A DNA stretch of 64,000 nt from Pseudomonadota bacterium (lineage in GTDB: Bacteria; Pseudomonadota; Gammaproteobacteria; Burkholderiales; Rhodocyclaceae), in NCBI GenBank assembly GCA_018241695.1, contig JAFEDH010000007.1, positions 52,906-116,905 of the forward strand, given 5' to 3'. This document shows positions 54,188 through 62,532 of the stretch, in pieces. Within the stretch, counting starts at the first letter, position 1; every line of letters starts with the position of its first letter. Below the pieces are notes generated by a model. That model did not search any database. It was not told where the DNA came from and saw only the letters and a program-made list of their open reading frames with translations. A program made the translations under genes and the position numbers.

Positions 54188-55154
54188 GGCTGTTTCCCAG
54201 CCTTACCCTGGGGTCGAGGATCATATAGAGCAGATCCACCCCCAGATTGATGGTGACGAAGAGGGTGGTGGTAACCAGCAGGTAGGCAACGATCACCGGC
54301 CGGTCGAGCGTGCCGATGGCGTCGATCAGCAGTTTGCCCATTCCCGGCCAGCCGAAGAGGGTTTCGGTGACGACGGCAAAGGCGATGGTGGAGCCGAATT
54401 CCAGACCGAGGACGGTGATGACAGGAATCAGGATATTGGGCAGCACATGCCCCGTCAGCACTTGCCCGGGCGGGAGTCCCCGGGCTTTGGCGTAGCGGGC
54501 ATATTCCTGGGTCAGGCCGTCGGCGGTGCCGCGAGTGACGAGACGGACCAGCAGCGCGGTATTGAACAGGGCCAGGGTCGATGCGGGCAGGATGAGATGG
54601 CGCCAGCCGTCGGGAGTGAATATGGAAAGGGAGATGCCATACAGCACGTGTGTTTCACCGCGGCCACCGGGAGGCAGCCAGCCCAGGGTGACGGCAAAAA
54701 TGAGGATCAGCAGCAATCCGCTCCAGAACGTGGGGAGGGAGAAGCCGAGTAGCGACAGTCCGTCGATGATCTGGCGTATCGGACCCTGGCGGGTGCCAGC
54801 CCACAGGCCGAGCGGGAGGCCGGCCAATATTGCGACAAACAGGGCGGTTCCCGCCAGTTCCAGGGTGGCGGGCAGGCGCTCCATAATCAGAGATAACGCA
54901 GGCGTGCCATAGACGAAGGAATTGCCCAGGTCTCCTCGCAGGGCATGGCCCAGATAGGCCACGAATTGCCGGGGCAGGGACTGGTCGAGCCCCAGGGCGT
55001 GGATGGCGCGTGCCCGGTCGGCGGCGTCGGCCTGCGGGTCGACCAGCAGGTCCACGGGATTGCCGATGGCATAGACTGCGATGAACACCAGAAGGGCCAT
55101 GGCGAGCAGGACAAAGAGGCCGTGTCCCAGGCGCCGTAGCAGAAAGGTCGTCAT
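54180..55154 (-). CDS. ABC transporter permease (DppB/OppB type)
   Basis: 324 aa. MTTFLLRRLGHGLFVLLAMALLVFIAVYAIGNPVDLLV starts the protein. The EAA loop is EYARYAKARGLPPGQVLTGHVLPNILIPVITVLGL, and the end is TTTLFVTINLGVDLLYMILDPRVRLG. It is the first permease of a peptide/nickel-family importer, between the binding protein and the second permease. Confidence 0.9.
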   Translation of the reverse strand: MTTFLLRRLGHGLFVLLAMALLVFIAVYAIGNPVDLLVDPQADAADRARAIHALGLDQSLPRQFVAYLGHALRGDLGNSFVYGTPALSLIMERLPATLELAGTALFVAILAGLPLGLWAGTRQGPIRQIIDGLSLLGFSLPTFWSGLLLILIFAVTLGWLPPGGRGETHVLYGISLSIFTPDGWRHLILPASTLALFNTALLVRLVTRGTADGLTQEYARYAKARGLPPGQVLTGHVLPNILIPVITVLGLEFGSTIAFAVVTETLFGWPGMGKLLIDAIGTLDRPVIVAYLLVTTTLFVTINLGVDLLYMILDPRVRLGNSHG

Positions 55155-55172
55155 GAGGGTTGCCGCATCGGC

Positions 55173-56768
55173 CTATTCCGGCCTCACCTGCCAGGCAAAA
55201 GTGAATTCATCGATCCGCGGCGGGTAGCGCAAGTTGCGGCGCATGGCCCAGGTGGCGATTTCGTGGTGCAGGGGAATCATGGCCAGGTCCTCCAGCGCTG
55301 CGGTATCGGCGGCCTGGGCCAGGCGGCGGCGCCGTGACGGATCAGTGGTGGCCAGCGCATCGCGGATCAGGCCATCTACCCGCGGGTTGCTGTAACGTCC
55401 CCAGTTCCAGCTACCCCATCCAATGGCCGGATCCGGCGTTCCCACCAGGGTTTTGGCGGCGACGTCACCGGCCAGGGAGCCCCAGCCCAGCAGGCCGATA
55501 CTGAAATCGGCGTTGCGCAGGCGGCCGAAGTACACGGACAGGGGCAGGGTTTCCACCCGGGTCTTGATGCCGATGCGGGAAAAGAACTGGGCGATGGTTT
55601 GGAGAATCTGGTCATCATTGATGTAACGGTTGTTCGGCCCGTGCAGGGTGAGGCCAAACCCGTTGGGCCAGCCGGCTTCGGCCAGCAGGCGGCGGGCCCC
55701 CTCCGGATCGTAGGCTTCCGGCCTGAGGTTGTCGTTGTGGCCGAGGATGCCCGGCGCGACGAGATTGGCCGCCGGTATGCCGAGTCCTTCCAGTGTGCGC
55801 TCGGTCAGGGCCTGGCGCTGGATGGCCTTGGAAAGGGCACGCCGCACGCGCAGGTCCTTGAGCGGATTGCGCCCCAGGGGTTTCCCGTTGTTGTCGGTAA
55901 TGTCCGGAGAAGCATCACGGGCGTGATCGAGCTGGAGAAACAGGGTGCGCCAGGAGGGGCGCTGCTCCAGACGGAAGCGGGCATCCTTGCGTAAGCGCGG
56001 CAGATCAGCGGGTGGAGCGCCTTCGATCAGGTCCACCTGGCCGGAGAGCAGGGCGGCCAGGCGGGCCGGTTCGGCGGTGAGGATACGAAAGGTAACCTTG
56101 TCCCAGACGGGCCTGGGGCCCCAGTAATACTCGTTGCGTACGGCTTCGATACGTTCGCCCCGCTGGAATTTGACAAAGCGGAAGGGGCCGGTACCGATCA
56201 GGGCGCGTCCCGTGTTGAAGTCTTCCGTCGTCTTTCCCTGGGCGGCTTTTTTCGAAACGATGAATATCGAAGAGAGATCCAGCAGCAGCGGGCCATAGGG
56301 CTGGGCCGTGGTCAGGCGCAGAGTATGGGCATCCATGATCTGCCTGCTCACGATCTGCTTGACATAGGGGGTGAAAGGGCCGGGACTGTTGAGTATGGTC
56401 GCGGGACGTTCGAGGGAAAACACCACGTCGTCGGCGGTCAGGGGGCTGCCGTCCTGGAATTTCACATCTTTGCGCAGCTTGAATTCCCACACCGTGGGGC
56501 TGAGGGTTCTCCAGGATTCGGCCAGCGCCGGTATCAGCTTGCCGTCGGCATCGGTGGTGACCAGCGTGTCAAAAAAGTGACTGGACATGGCCACGTTGGA
56601 GGCCACGTTGAGGAAATGGGGATCCAGGGATGAGACGTCGGCGGCCAGGCCGATGACCAGAGTCGCGGCCCGGACCTGCCCGGCATGCAGGACAGACAGA
56701 AGAACGAATGAGAGTACGGCAAGCGTGTTGAACGCGGTGCGCAGAAATTTGGCGGGCATCATGGCCAT
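55173..56768 (-). CDS. ABC transporter substrate-binding protein (SBP family 5)
   Basis: 531 aa with an N-terminal signal peptide (FNTLAVLSFVLLSVLHAGQVRA). It has the family-5 pattern SLDPHFLNVASNVAMSSHFFDTLV, WEFKLRKDVKFQDGSPLTADDVVFSLER, GTGPFRFVKFQRGERIEAVRNEYYWG and AYDPEGARRLLAEAGWPNGFGLTLHGPNNRYINDDQILQTIA. It lacks a lipobox, so it is periplasmic. This family binds peptides, nickel, glutathione or opines; location between steroid-type genes suggests another ligand, which is inference. Confidence 0.88.
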   Translation of the reverse strand: MAMMPAKFLRTAFNTLAVLSFVLLSVLHAGQVRAATLVIGLAADVSSLDPHFLNVASNVAMSSHFFDTLVTTDADGKLIPALAESWRTLSPTVWEFKLRKDVKFQDGSPLTADDVVFSLERPATILNSPGPFTPYVKQIVSRQIMDAHTLRLTTAQPYGPLLLDLSSIFIVSKKAAQGKTTEDFNTGRALIGTGPFRFVKFQRGERIEAVRNEYYWGPRPVWDKVTFRILTAEPARLAALLSGQVDLIEGAPPADLPRLRKDARFRLEQRPSWRTLFLQLDHARDASPDITDNNGKPLGRNPLKDLRVRRALSKAIQRQALTERTLEGLGIPAANLVAPGILGHNDNLRPEAYDPEGARRLLAEAGWPNGFGLTLHGPNNRYINDDQILQTIAQFFSRIGIKTRVETLPLSVYFGRLRNADFSIGLLGWGSLAGDVAAKTLVGTPDPAIGWGSWNWGRYSNPRVDGLIRDALATTDPSRRRRLAQAADTAALEDLAMIPLHHEIATWAMRRNLRYPPRIDEFTFAWQVRPE

Positions 56769-56808
56769 GATGTTAGCTGCTCCGGCGCGGGATGCAGTCC
56801 GTAAAGCG

Positions 56809-56836
56809 GAACAGCCCCGCTGCTGCGAGGCTGTTC
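56809..56836 (-). terminator. Hairpin between the thiolase-fold and binding-protein genes
   Basis: 8-bp arms GAACAGCC/GGCTGTTC with a 12-nt loop, in the 95-nt gap. No strong thymine run follows on the minus strand. It may attenuate expression from the enzyme genes into the transporter genes. Confidence 0.4.
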
Positions 56837-56863
56837 TGTCTTTCGCGACCAGGGATGATGCTG

Positions 56864-58024
56864 TCAGGCGCGACCGAGGATCATGGAGCTGCGGCTGGCG
56901 GATACGAGCACATGTCGCGCGTCCTTGACCTGATTCGCGGCGGTACCGCGAATCTGACGCACGCCTTCGAGGATGTTGTTCACGCCATGAATGTACGCTT
57001 CACCGATCAGGCCACCGTGAGTGTTCACGGGAATCGATCCGTTCAGCGCGATGTGGCCGTCCTTGATGAAATCCTTGGCTTCGCCGGGTCCGCAAAATCC
57101 ATGGGCTTCCAGCGCCATCAGGATGATGGGGGTGAAGTTCTCGTAGATCAGGGCGACATCGATATCGTCCTTGGTGATTCCGGCGCTGGCGAACATCTGC
57201 CGGGCGGTACTCTGTGCTTCGCGGTACTGCACCTTGGCACCACGGTAATAGTCCCACATGATGTTGCCACCGATCTGATGGGACTGGGTGGCGGCAGCGA
57301 CCCTGACCGGGGGCTGCTTCAGGTCGCGGGCACGGTCCAGCGAGGTGACGACGATGGCGACGCCACCATCGGATTCCTGGCAGCAATCCAGCAGCCGCAG
57401 CACCGGTTCGACGATCCAGCGGGAATTCTGGTGGTCTTCGAGTGTGATGGGTTTCTGGTAGAACCAGGCGCGGGGATTGGTGGCGGCATTGGCGCGGGCA
57501 ACCACGCTGTAGCGTCCCAGATCTTCGCTGGTGACACCGTAACGGTGCATGTAGTGGGCGTACCAGAGGGCGTAGATCTTGGCGGGAGTATCGAGCCCGA
57601 AGGTGACGTGAAAATCGGGGCCGGAGCCAAAGCCGCCGTAGCCGCTCTGATCCACCATGGGCTGGCCGAAGCGTTTGCCGGACCGTTCGTTGAAGGCGCG
57701 GTAGATCAACACCGCCTTGGCGGCTCCCGAGGCAACGGCGGTGGCGGCCAGATGTACCGTTGCGCTGGCTGCGGCACCGCCAAAGGGGCCGCGGGCGACA
57801 TAGCGCAATTCGGGAATGCCCAGACAGCGCTGCAGGGCCAGTTCATCGTTTGTGTCCAGGGTGAAGGTCACCATGCCTTCGATGTCGGAGGGCTTGAGTC
57901 CGGCGTCGTCGATGGCGGCCTTGGCGGCTTCGGCGGCCAGTTGCAGCTCGCTGCGGCCGGAGAATTTGGAAAACTCGGTTTGGCCGATGCCGACGATGGC
58001 GGTCTTGTCGAGAATGTTTTGCAT
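56864..58024 (-). CDS. Thiolase-fold protein, Ltp2-like (probable steroid side-chain aldolase subunit)
   Basis: 386 aa from ATG 58024. The N-terminus has KTAIVGIGQTEFSKFSGRSELQLAAEAAKAAIDDAGL. The position of the thiolase nucleophilic cysteine reads PFGGAAASATVHLAATAVASG, without cysteine. The C-terminal active-site string is NTHGGLIGEAYIHG rather than the thiolase GHPxGxTG. These traits mark the Ltp2/SCP-x-like retro-aldolases that split steroid side chains together with a DUF35 partner, encoded directly upstream. Plain thiolase activity is unlikely. The substrate is inferred from family and context. Confidence 0.8.
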   Translation of the reverse strand: MQNILDKTAIVGIGQTEFSKFSGRSELQLAAEAAKAAIDDAGLKPSDIEGMVTFTLDTNDELALQRCLGIPELRYVARGPFGGAAASATVHLAATAVASGAAKAVLIYRAFNERSGKRFGQPMVDQSGYGGFGSGPDFHVTFGLDTPAKIYALWYAHYMHRYGVTSEDLGRYSVVARANAATNPRAWFYQKPITLEDHQNSRWIVEPVLRLLDCCQESDGGVAIVVTSLDRARDLKQPPVRVAAATQSHQIGGNIMWDYYRGAKVQYREAQSTARQMFASAGITKDDIDVALIYENFTPIILMALEAHGFCGPGEAKDFIKDGHIALNGSIPVNTHGGLIGEAYIHGVNNILEGVRQIRGTAANQVKDARHVLVSASRSSMILGRA

Positions 58025-58026
58025 GA

Positions 58027-58407
58027 TCAGACACTCCCTTTCTGGACCGGACGGAACTGGTGAAGCTTGAGTCCGTTGAAGTCCTGATAGAACACTTCGA
58101 CTTCCAGTCCTTCGTATACGTCCTTGGGGTCGATGCCCTGGAGATTGGAAATCAGCGAGACGCCTTCCTCCAGGTCGACCAGCACCACGGTACGTGGTGG
58201 CGGGGCGTCGCGACGGGTAGGATGGGCCGATACGATCCAGGTGACGACCTTGCCCCGGCCGCTCGCGGCATGAGGCGCCCAGTGCAGGGACTGGCAGCTG
58301 GGGCACATGGGGCCCGGGGGTTGGCGCAGCGTGCCGCAATCACTGCATTTCTGGAATAGCAGCCGGTCTTCCTTGATGCCTTCCCAGAAGAAGTCTTCGT
58401 CCTTCAT
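58027..58407 (-). CDS. DUF35 zinc-ribbon/OB-fold protein, partner of the Ltp2-like enzyme
   Basis: 126 aa. The zinc ribbon has Cys21-x2-Cys24 and Cys35-x2-Cys38. The OB-fold half has GRGKVVTWIVSAHPTRRDAPPPRTVVLVDLEEGVSLISNLQG and VEVFYQDFNGLKLHQFRP. DUF35 proteins bind acyl-CoA and form complexes with thiolase-fold aldolases. Two nucleotides separate its stop from the next gene's start. It is the first gene of the reverse catabolic block. Confidence 0.88.
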   Translation of the reverse strand: MKDEDFFWEGIKEDRLLFQKCSDCGTLRQPPGPMCPSCQSLHWAPHAASGRGKVVTWIVSAHPTRRDAPPPRTVVLVDLEEGVSLISNLQGIDPKDVYEGLEVEVFYQDFNGLKLHQFRPVQKGSV

Positions 58408-58540
58408 GGTGATGTCTCTCCTCTATGCTGTCCGAATCTTTGGGGGAATCTGCAAACTAATTGCCGGGTCAATCATCGCACAGAAATACGCGGTGTGGAC
58501 ATCCGGATCAGGCTATTGATTGAATGTAAGGTATTGCTCT

Positions 58541-58562
58541 GGTTAGTCTTTTTAGACTAGCC
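58541..58562. promoter_or_regulatory. Operator-like inverted repeat upstream of the DUF35 gene
   Basis: Arms GGTTAGTCT and AGACTAGCC around TTTT, one mismatch in nine. It lies about 134 nt before the DUF35 start, in a 282-nt gap that otherwise holds the amidohydrolase terminator. It may be a repressor site; it could also be a weak hairpin. Confidence 0.4.
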
Positions 58563-58637
58563 ACCTTGCTGGATGGCACCTAAGGTGCTGATCTGGATAG
58601 CTTCTTGGATTAGTTCTTTGGGGCATGCCCACGAAAG

Positions 58638-58676
58638 GCACACGGCCTGACGGAAAGGATCCGTCAGGCCGTGTGC
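58638..58676 (-). terminator. Large hairpin after the amidohydrolase gene
   Basis: Perfect 17-bp arms (58638-58654 and 58660-58676) with loop AAGGA, 13 nt past the stop of the reverse amidohydrolase gene. The thymine run after it is poor (CTTTCG), but the stem is very stable. Confidence 0.7.
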
Positions 58677-58689
58677 TGGTTAAAGACGA

Positions 58690-60438
58690 TCAGGCGGCTT
58701 TGGCCAGAGCGGGGCGGATCTTGCCGTTACGCAGCAGCGCCCCGGAGTGGGTATGGGTAGGTTTGTCGTCCTCGACCGTGACTTGTCCATTCACCAGTAC
58801 ATACCGGTAGCCGGTTCCCTTGTTGGTGGCGCGGTATTCATCGCCGGGCAGGTCGCGGACGAATTCCGGGAAGGTGTAATCAAGCTTCTCGTAGTCGTAG
58901 ATGATGATGTCCGCCGCAGCGCCTTCGCGCAGGATGCCCCGGTCCTGGAATCCGGCACAAAAGGCGGGCAGGGCGCTCAGCCGCCAGTGCGCTTCCTCAA
59001 GGCTGATGAGCTTTTCCCGGCGGACGTATTCGGCGATCATTTCCGTGCCATAGCTGCCGCAGGTCAGATATTTCAGGTGGGCACCACCGTCGGAGAGGCC
59101 CGGAATGATGTTGTGGTTGTCGAGCAGTTCCTTGACGCCTTCCAGCGTGGTGTCGAACTGCCGGGTTTCAAAAATGGTATCGAATCCATCTTGCTGGATC
59201 AGATCGCATACGGTATCCACGACGTGTTTGCCGCTGCTCTGGGCAATTTCACCAAGGGTCTTGCCCTCCAGCGATTTGAGAGCCGGGTTCTTGGCCTTGT
59301 GCACCCGGGTATCGGGAATCGCATCGATGAACTGGTATTTGAGCGGAGCCTTCTTGAGTTCCTCGCGCACGGCCGCACTGGCGGCGTTGCTGTGACGTGT
59401 GGCGAGTTCCACATCGGGGCCGAAGTATTTATTCCAGGTAGATCCCCACAGATCCCAGTAATCGAAGGTGAAGATCAGCGGGGGATCCTGGGTAATCCCC
59501 TGTCCATAGATTTGCAGGCCGCGCTGATGGCAGCTGTCGAGCCAGTTCAGCAGATGGCGCCGGATCATTTTTCCGCTTTCATCCCCGGCCGGGACAATGG
59601 CCTGGAACATGATCGGTGCCTTGCTCATGGCCGCCAGCTTTTCCCATTCGTCAGGATTTTGCAGTCCCATGGAGAGTGCGATGAACCCTTCGCCCCGATC
59701 TCCCAGGATCTTGGCGAGCAGGGCGCGGGTTTCCGGCCACATCACGTCGGTGGGCATCGGGGATCCGTCGAAATCGGTTTGTGCCGCTCCTCCCATGGTG
59801 GGTTCTTCCGGCTTTCCGGATTGTCCCAGACATTGTGCGGACCAGCCGCAGGCGCCCGCATCCATGGCTTCGTTGAGAAGCGCGGCAATTTTGGCATGCT
59901 CGGCTTCAGTCGGCTTGCGGCCTGCCTTGGCATCGGTAAATCCCATGGCCTCGATCAGTAGCGGATTGACCGGAACGTAGGGCAGGATATTGAGCGCCTT
60001 GGGCAGGGCATCGAGGCTGTCGAGATATTCCGGATAGGAGGTCCAGTTCCAGGGGATGGCTTTCTGCATGGTGACCAGGGGAATCGCCTCGACCTTGGTC
60101 ATGGACTGCATGGCACGCTGTCGGTATTCCTCCTTCATCGGCGCGAAACCGAAGCCGCAGTTGCCGATGACCACCGAGGTCACACCGTGGAAACCCGAGG
60201 TGGACAGATAGGGGTCCCAGTACACCTGGGCATCGTAATGCGTGTGCAGATCGATGAACCCAGGCGCTACCACCAGACCCGTGGCGTCGATTTCACGCTT
60301 GGCGCGGATATTTTTTGCTACGCCAATACGGGCAATCCTGCCGTCCTTGATGCAGATGTCGCCGATGTGGCGGGGGTTGCGGGCACCATCGACAATCATG
60401 CCGTTGCGGATTACAACATCGTACTCTGGGGTGGCCAT
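58690..60438 (-). CDS. Amidohydrolase, N-acyl-D-amino-acid deacylase family
   Basis: 582 aa. It has the amidohydrolase-3 metal site: VVAPGFIDLHTHYDAQVYWDP, then HGVTSVVIGNCGFGFAPM, and later GLSDGGAHLKYLTCGSYGTEM and REGAAADIIIYDYEKL. The best general match in memory is D-aminoacylase-like hydrolases, which are often found near catabolic genes and act on amides, lactams or carbamates. The substrate cannot be told. It diverges from the FAD-linked dehydrogenase. The 123-nt gap holds a small GGTGT/ACACC repeat (60509-60530 region). Confidence 0.85.
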   Translation of the reverse strand: MATPEYDVVIRNGMIVDGARNPRHIGDICIKDGRIARIGVAKNIRAKREIDATGLVVAPGFIDLHTHYDAQVYWDPYLSTSGFHGVTSVVIGNCGFGFAPMKEEYRQRAMQSMTKVEAIPLVTMQKAIPWNWTSYPEYLDSLDALPKALNILPYVPVNPLLIEAMGFTDAKAGRKPTEAEHAKIAALLNEAMDAGACGWSAQCLGQSGKPEEPTMGGAAQTDFDGSPMPTDVMWPETRALLAKILGDRGEGFIALSMGLQNPDEWEKLAAMSKAPIMFQAIVPAGDESGKMIRRHLLNWLDSCHQRGLQIYGQGITQDPPLIFTFDYWDLWGSTWNKYFGPDVELATRHSNAASAAVREELKKAPLKYQFIDAIPDTRVHKAKNPALKSLEGKTLGEIAQSSGKHVVDTVCDLIQQDGFDTIFETRQFDTTLEGVKELLDNHNIIPGLSDGGAHLKYLTCGSYGTEMIAEYVRREKLISLEEAHWRLSALPAFCAGFQDRGILREGAAADIIIYDYEKLDYTFPEFVRDLPGDEYRATNKGTGYRYVLVNGQVTVEDDKPTHTHSGALLRNGKIRPALAKAA

Positions 60439-60561
60439 GGGGTTTCTCCTCGAAATCGCTTGTGGAATGGGAAATGTGGCAAAGCGGAGCGAAGCTTATA
60501 GTGCGCGCTCGTAGAGGTGTCTGATACACCCGTTTGGGTAGTAGGTGTTGAGGGGGCATGA

Positions 60562-61938
60562 ATGGGACTGATCGATGAGTTGCGTGCACTGACCGATTCC
60601 GGTGGTGTGCTTGATGGAATAGAGTTGTCGCAGCGTTTGGCCGGCATATGGCGACAGGATCATTTGCAGGCGTGTGCGCTGGTCAGGCCGCGCTCAACCA
60701 CCGAGGTTGCTGCCGTTCTGGCGTATTGCCATGAACGGAGTCTTTCGGTGGTGCCGCAGGGGGGGCTCACCGGCCTTGTGCATGGCGCGGATGCGGCACC
60801 AGACCAGATCATCCTTTCCCTTGAGCGGATGACGGGAATCGAGGTGGTGGATCCGGTTCAGCGGATCGCGCAAGTCCAGGCAGGAGTGACCCTTCAGGCC
60901 CTGCAGGAGGCTGCGGAAGCCCATGGCCTGGCTTTCCCGCTTGACCTGGGTGCTCGTGGCACGGCGACACTGGGTGGAACTGCCGCCACCAATGCTGGTG
61001 GTAACCGGGTGATCCGTTACGGCATGATGCGTGACATGGTGCTGGGGATCGAGGCGGTGCTGGCGGATGGTGCCGTGCTGTCCTCACTGAATGTGCTGAT
61101 CAAGAACAATGCGGGGTATGACCTCAAACAACTGTTTCTTGGAACGGAAGGAACCTTGGGCATCATCACGCGCCTGGTGCTGCGTCTTCGGGAAAGGCCA
61201 CAGAGCACCCAGATGGCGCTGGTGGGTTTGCGTGATTTTTCCGCCGTTGCCCGCCTGCTCAAGCACATGGATCGCAGCCTGGGCGGCGCGTTGTCGGCGT
61301 TCGAAGTGCTCTGGCAGTCGTTTTACCGGGGTGTTACCACCATACCGGCCACCGGTCGGGCACCGATCAGCCAGGACTTTCCTTTTTATGTGCTGGTGGA
61401 AAGCCAGGGAGGAGATCCGGTCCGGGATCGCCAGAGCTTCGAGGCGGCGCTGGAGGCGGCATTCACGGAGGAGCTGATCGGAGATGCCGCCGTGGCAAGT
61501 TCGGAGACCGATTGTCGGCGGCTCTGGGGATTGCGTGATGATGTAGGGCAACTGACCCGTGGCCTGGAACCGGTGATTTTCGATATTTCCCTGCCGCTGG
61601 CGGCCATGGAGCCTTATTCGATGGAGTTGCAGAAAACTATCCCCGGCGTGGCGGACGGGGCACCGCTCTATCTGTTCGGGCATCTGGGGGATGGCAATTT
61701 GCATGTGCTCGTCCCCGTTCCCCGGGATCGACACGACGCGCTGCGCCCGGCCATCGAGGCTGCCGTGTATCAACCGCTGGCGCGCTGGGCAGGCTCGGTC
61801 TCGGCGGAGCATGGCATCGGCCTGGAGAAAAAATCCTGGCTGGGGATCAGCCGTCGTCCGGAGGAGGTTGCGCTGATGCGCACCCTCAAGTCAGCCCTTG
61901 ATCCGAAGGGGATACTCAATCCAGGGAAAGTCTTCTGA
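60562..61938 (+). CDS. FAD-linked D-2-hydroxyacid dehydrogenase (GlcD/D2HGDH family)
   Basis: 458 aa. The FAD-binding type 4 domain has VVPQGGLTGLVHGADA and TATLGGTAATNAGGNRVIRYGMMRDMVLGIEAVLADG, then NNAGYDLKQLFLGTEGTLGIITRLVLRLRE. The C-terminal domain has LFGHLGDGNLHVLVPVP and SAEHGIGLEKKSWLG. The family oxidises D-lactate, glycolate or D-2-hydroxyglutarate. The length without extra Fe-S domains favours the D-2-hydroxyglutarate type. It is transcribed alone; the next gene is convergent after 16 nt. Confidence 0.88.
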   Translation: MGLIDELRALTDSGGVLDGIELSQRLAGIWRQDHLQACALVRPRSTTEVAAVLAYCHERSLSVVPQGGLTGLVHGADAAPDQIILSLERMTGIEVVDPVQRIAQVQAGVTLQALQEAAEAHGLAFPLDLGARGTATLGGTAATNAGGNRVIRYGMMRDMVLGIEAVLADGAVLSSLNVLIKNNAGYDLKQLFLGTEGTLGIITRLVLRLRERPQSTQMALVGLRDFSAVARLLKHMDRSLGGALSAFEVLWQSFYRGVTTIPATGRAPISQDFPFYVLVESQGGDPVRDRQSFEAALEAAFTEELIGDAAVASSETDCRRLWGLRDDVGQLTRGLEPVIFDISLPLAAMEPYSMELQKTIPGVADGAPLYLFGHLGDGNLHVLVPVPRDRHDALRPAIEAAVYQPLARWAGSVSAEHGIGLEKKSWLGISRRPEEVALMRTLKSALDPKGILNPGKVF

Positions 61939-61954
61939 CTGCGTATATTCCGGG

Positions 61955-62383
61955 TCAGGCAGATGCTTGATTGAAGGTGCCCTGCTGCTCCTGATAGAGC
62001 GTGTCGAGATATTCCCAGACTTCGGCGATGCGGCCATTGGCGATACGGAAACGAAAGAAGTAACGGTTCTCATAGGGTCTGCCGTCTGCCAGCCGGGCTT
62101 TCAGCGTAAATGGAACGGCGACATTCTCGGCATCGGCGATCATGGTATCGATCAGGATATCCAGACTGCCGGGCGCATAGATTGCAACGCCCGATCCCAG
62201 CACTTCCATGATTCCTTCGATCCCGATCTTGGGATTGGGCCTGATCATGGGATTGCTGGGTGGCACATGCCAGCGGGCATCTTTGTTGAAACAGTCGGCG
62301 AGGGCGAGGTCTGGCCGCTGCCCGCGCAGGATGTCGAAATAGCACTGAATAAGATTTCGGTTCGCGGTGGCGGGATCGGACAT
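61955..62383 (-). CDS. NTF2-like (SnoaL/ketosteroid-isomerase fold) protein
   Basis: 142 aa. It has NRNLIQCYFDILRGQRPDLALADCFNKDARWHVPPSNP and ENRYFFRFRIANGRIAEVWEYLDTLYQEQ, the usual start and end of the SnoaL-like cone fold. Members are isomerases, cyclases or binding proteins. A steroid role is possible but not shown by the sequence. The gap to aceA (149 nt) holds the aceA terminator. Confidence 0.75.
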   Translation of the reverse strand: MSDPATANRNLIQCYFDILRGQRPDLALADCFNKDARWHVPPSNPMIRPNPKIGIEGIMEVLGSGVAIYAPGSLDILIDTMIADAENVAVPFTLKARLADGRPYENRYFFRFRIANGRIAEVWEYLDTLYQEQQGTFNQASA

Positions 62384-62473
62384 GGCGGCATTCTCCTGAT
62401 GGATTCCCTGGATGAGGGTCGCCCATGTTAGCCGGCGGTCGAGCGTGGGGGGGGGAACGGATCAGCCGGGTTG

Positions 62474-62496
62474 AAAAAGCCACCCCGCAGGGTGGC
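62474..62496 (-). terminator. Intrinsic terminator after isocitrate lyase
   Basis: On the minus strand GCCACCC-TGCG-GGGTGGC followed by TTTTT. It has a 7-bp stem with 4-nt loop and a clear thymine run, 37 nt past the aceA stop. Confidence 0.88.
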
Positions 62497-62532
62497 GATG
62501 GTGTCCCCGAGAGGTGCCGGGAAAATCGGCTT

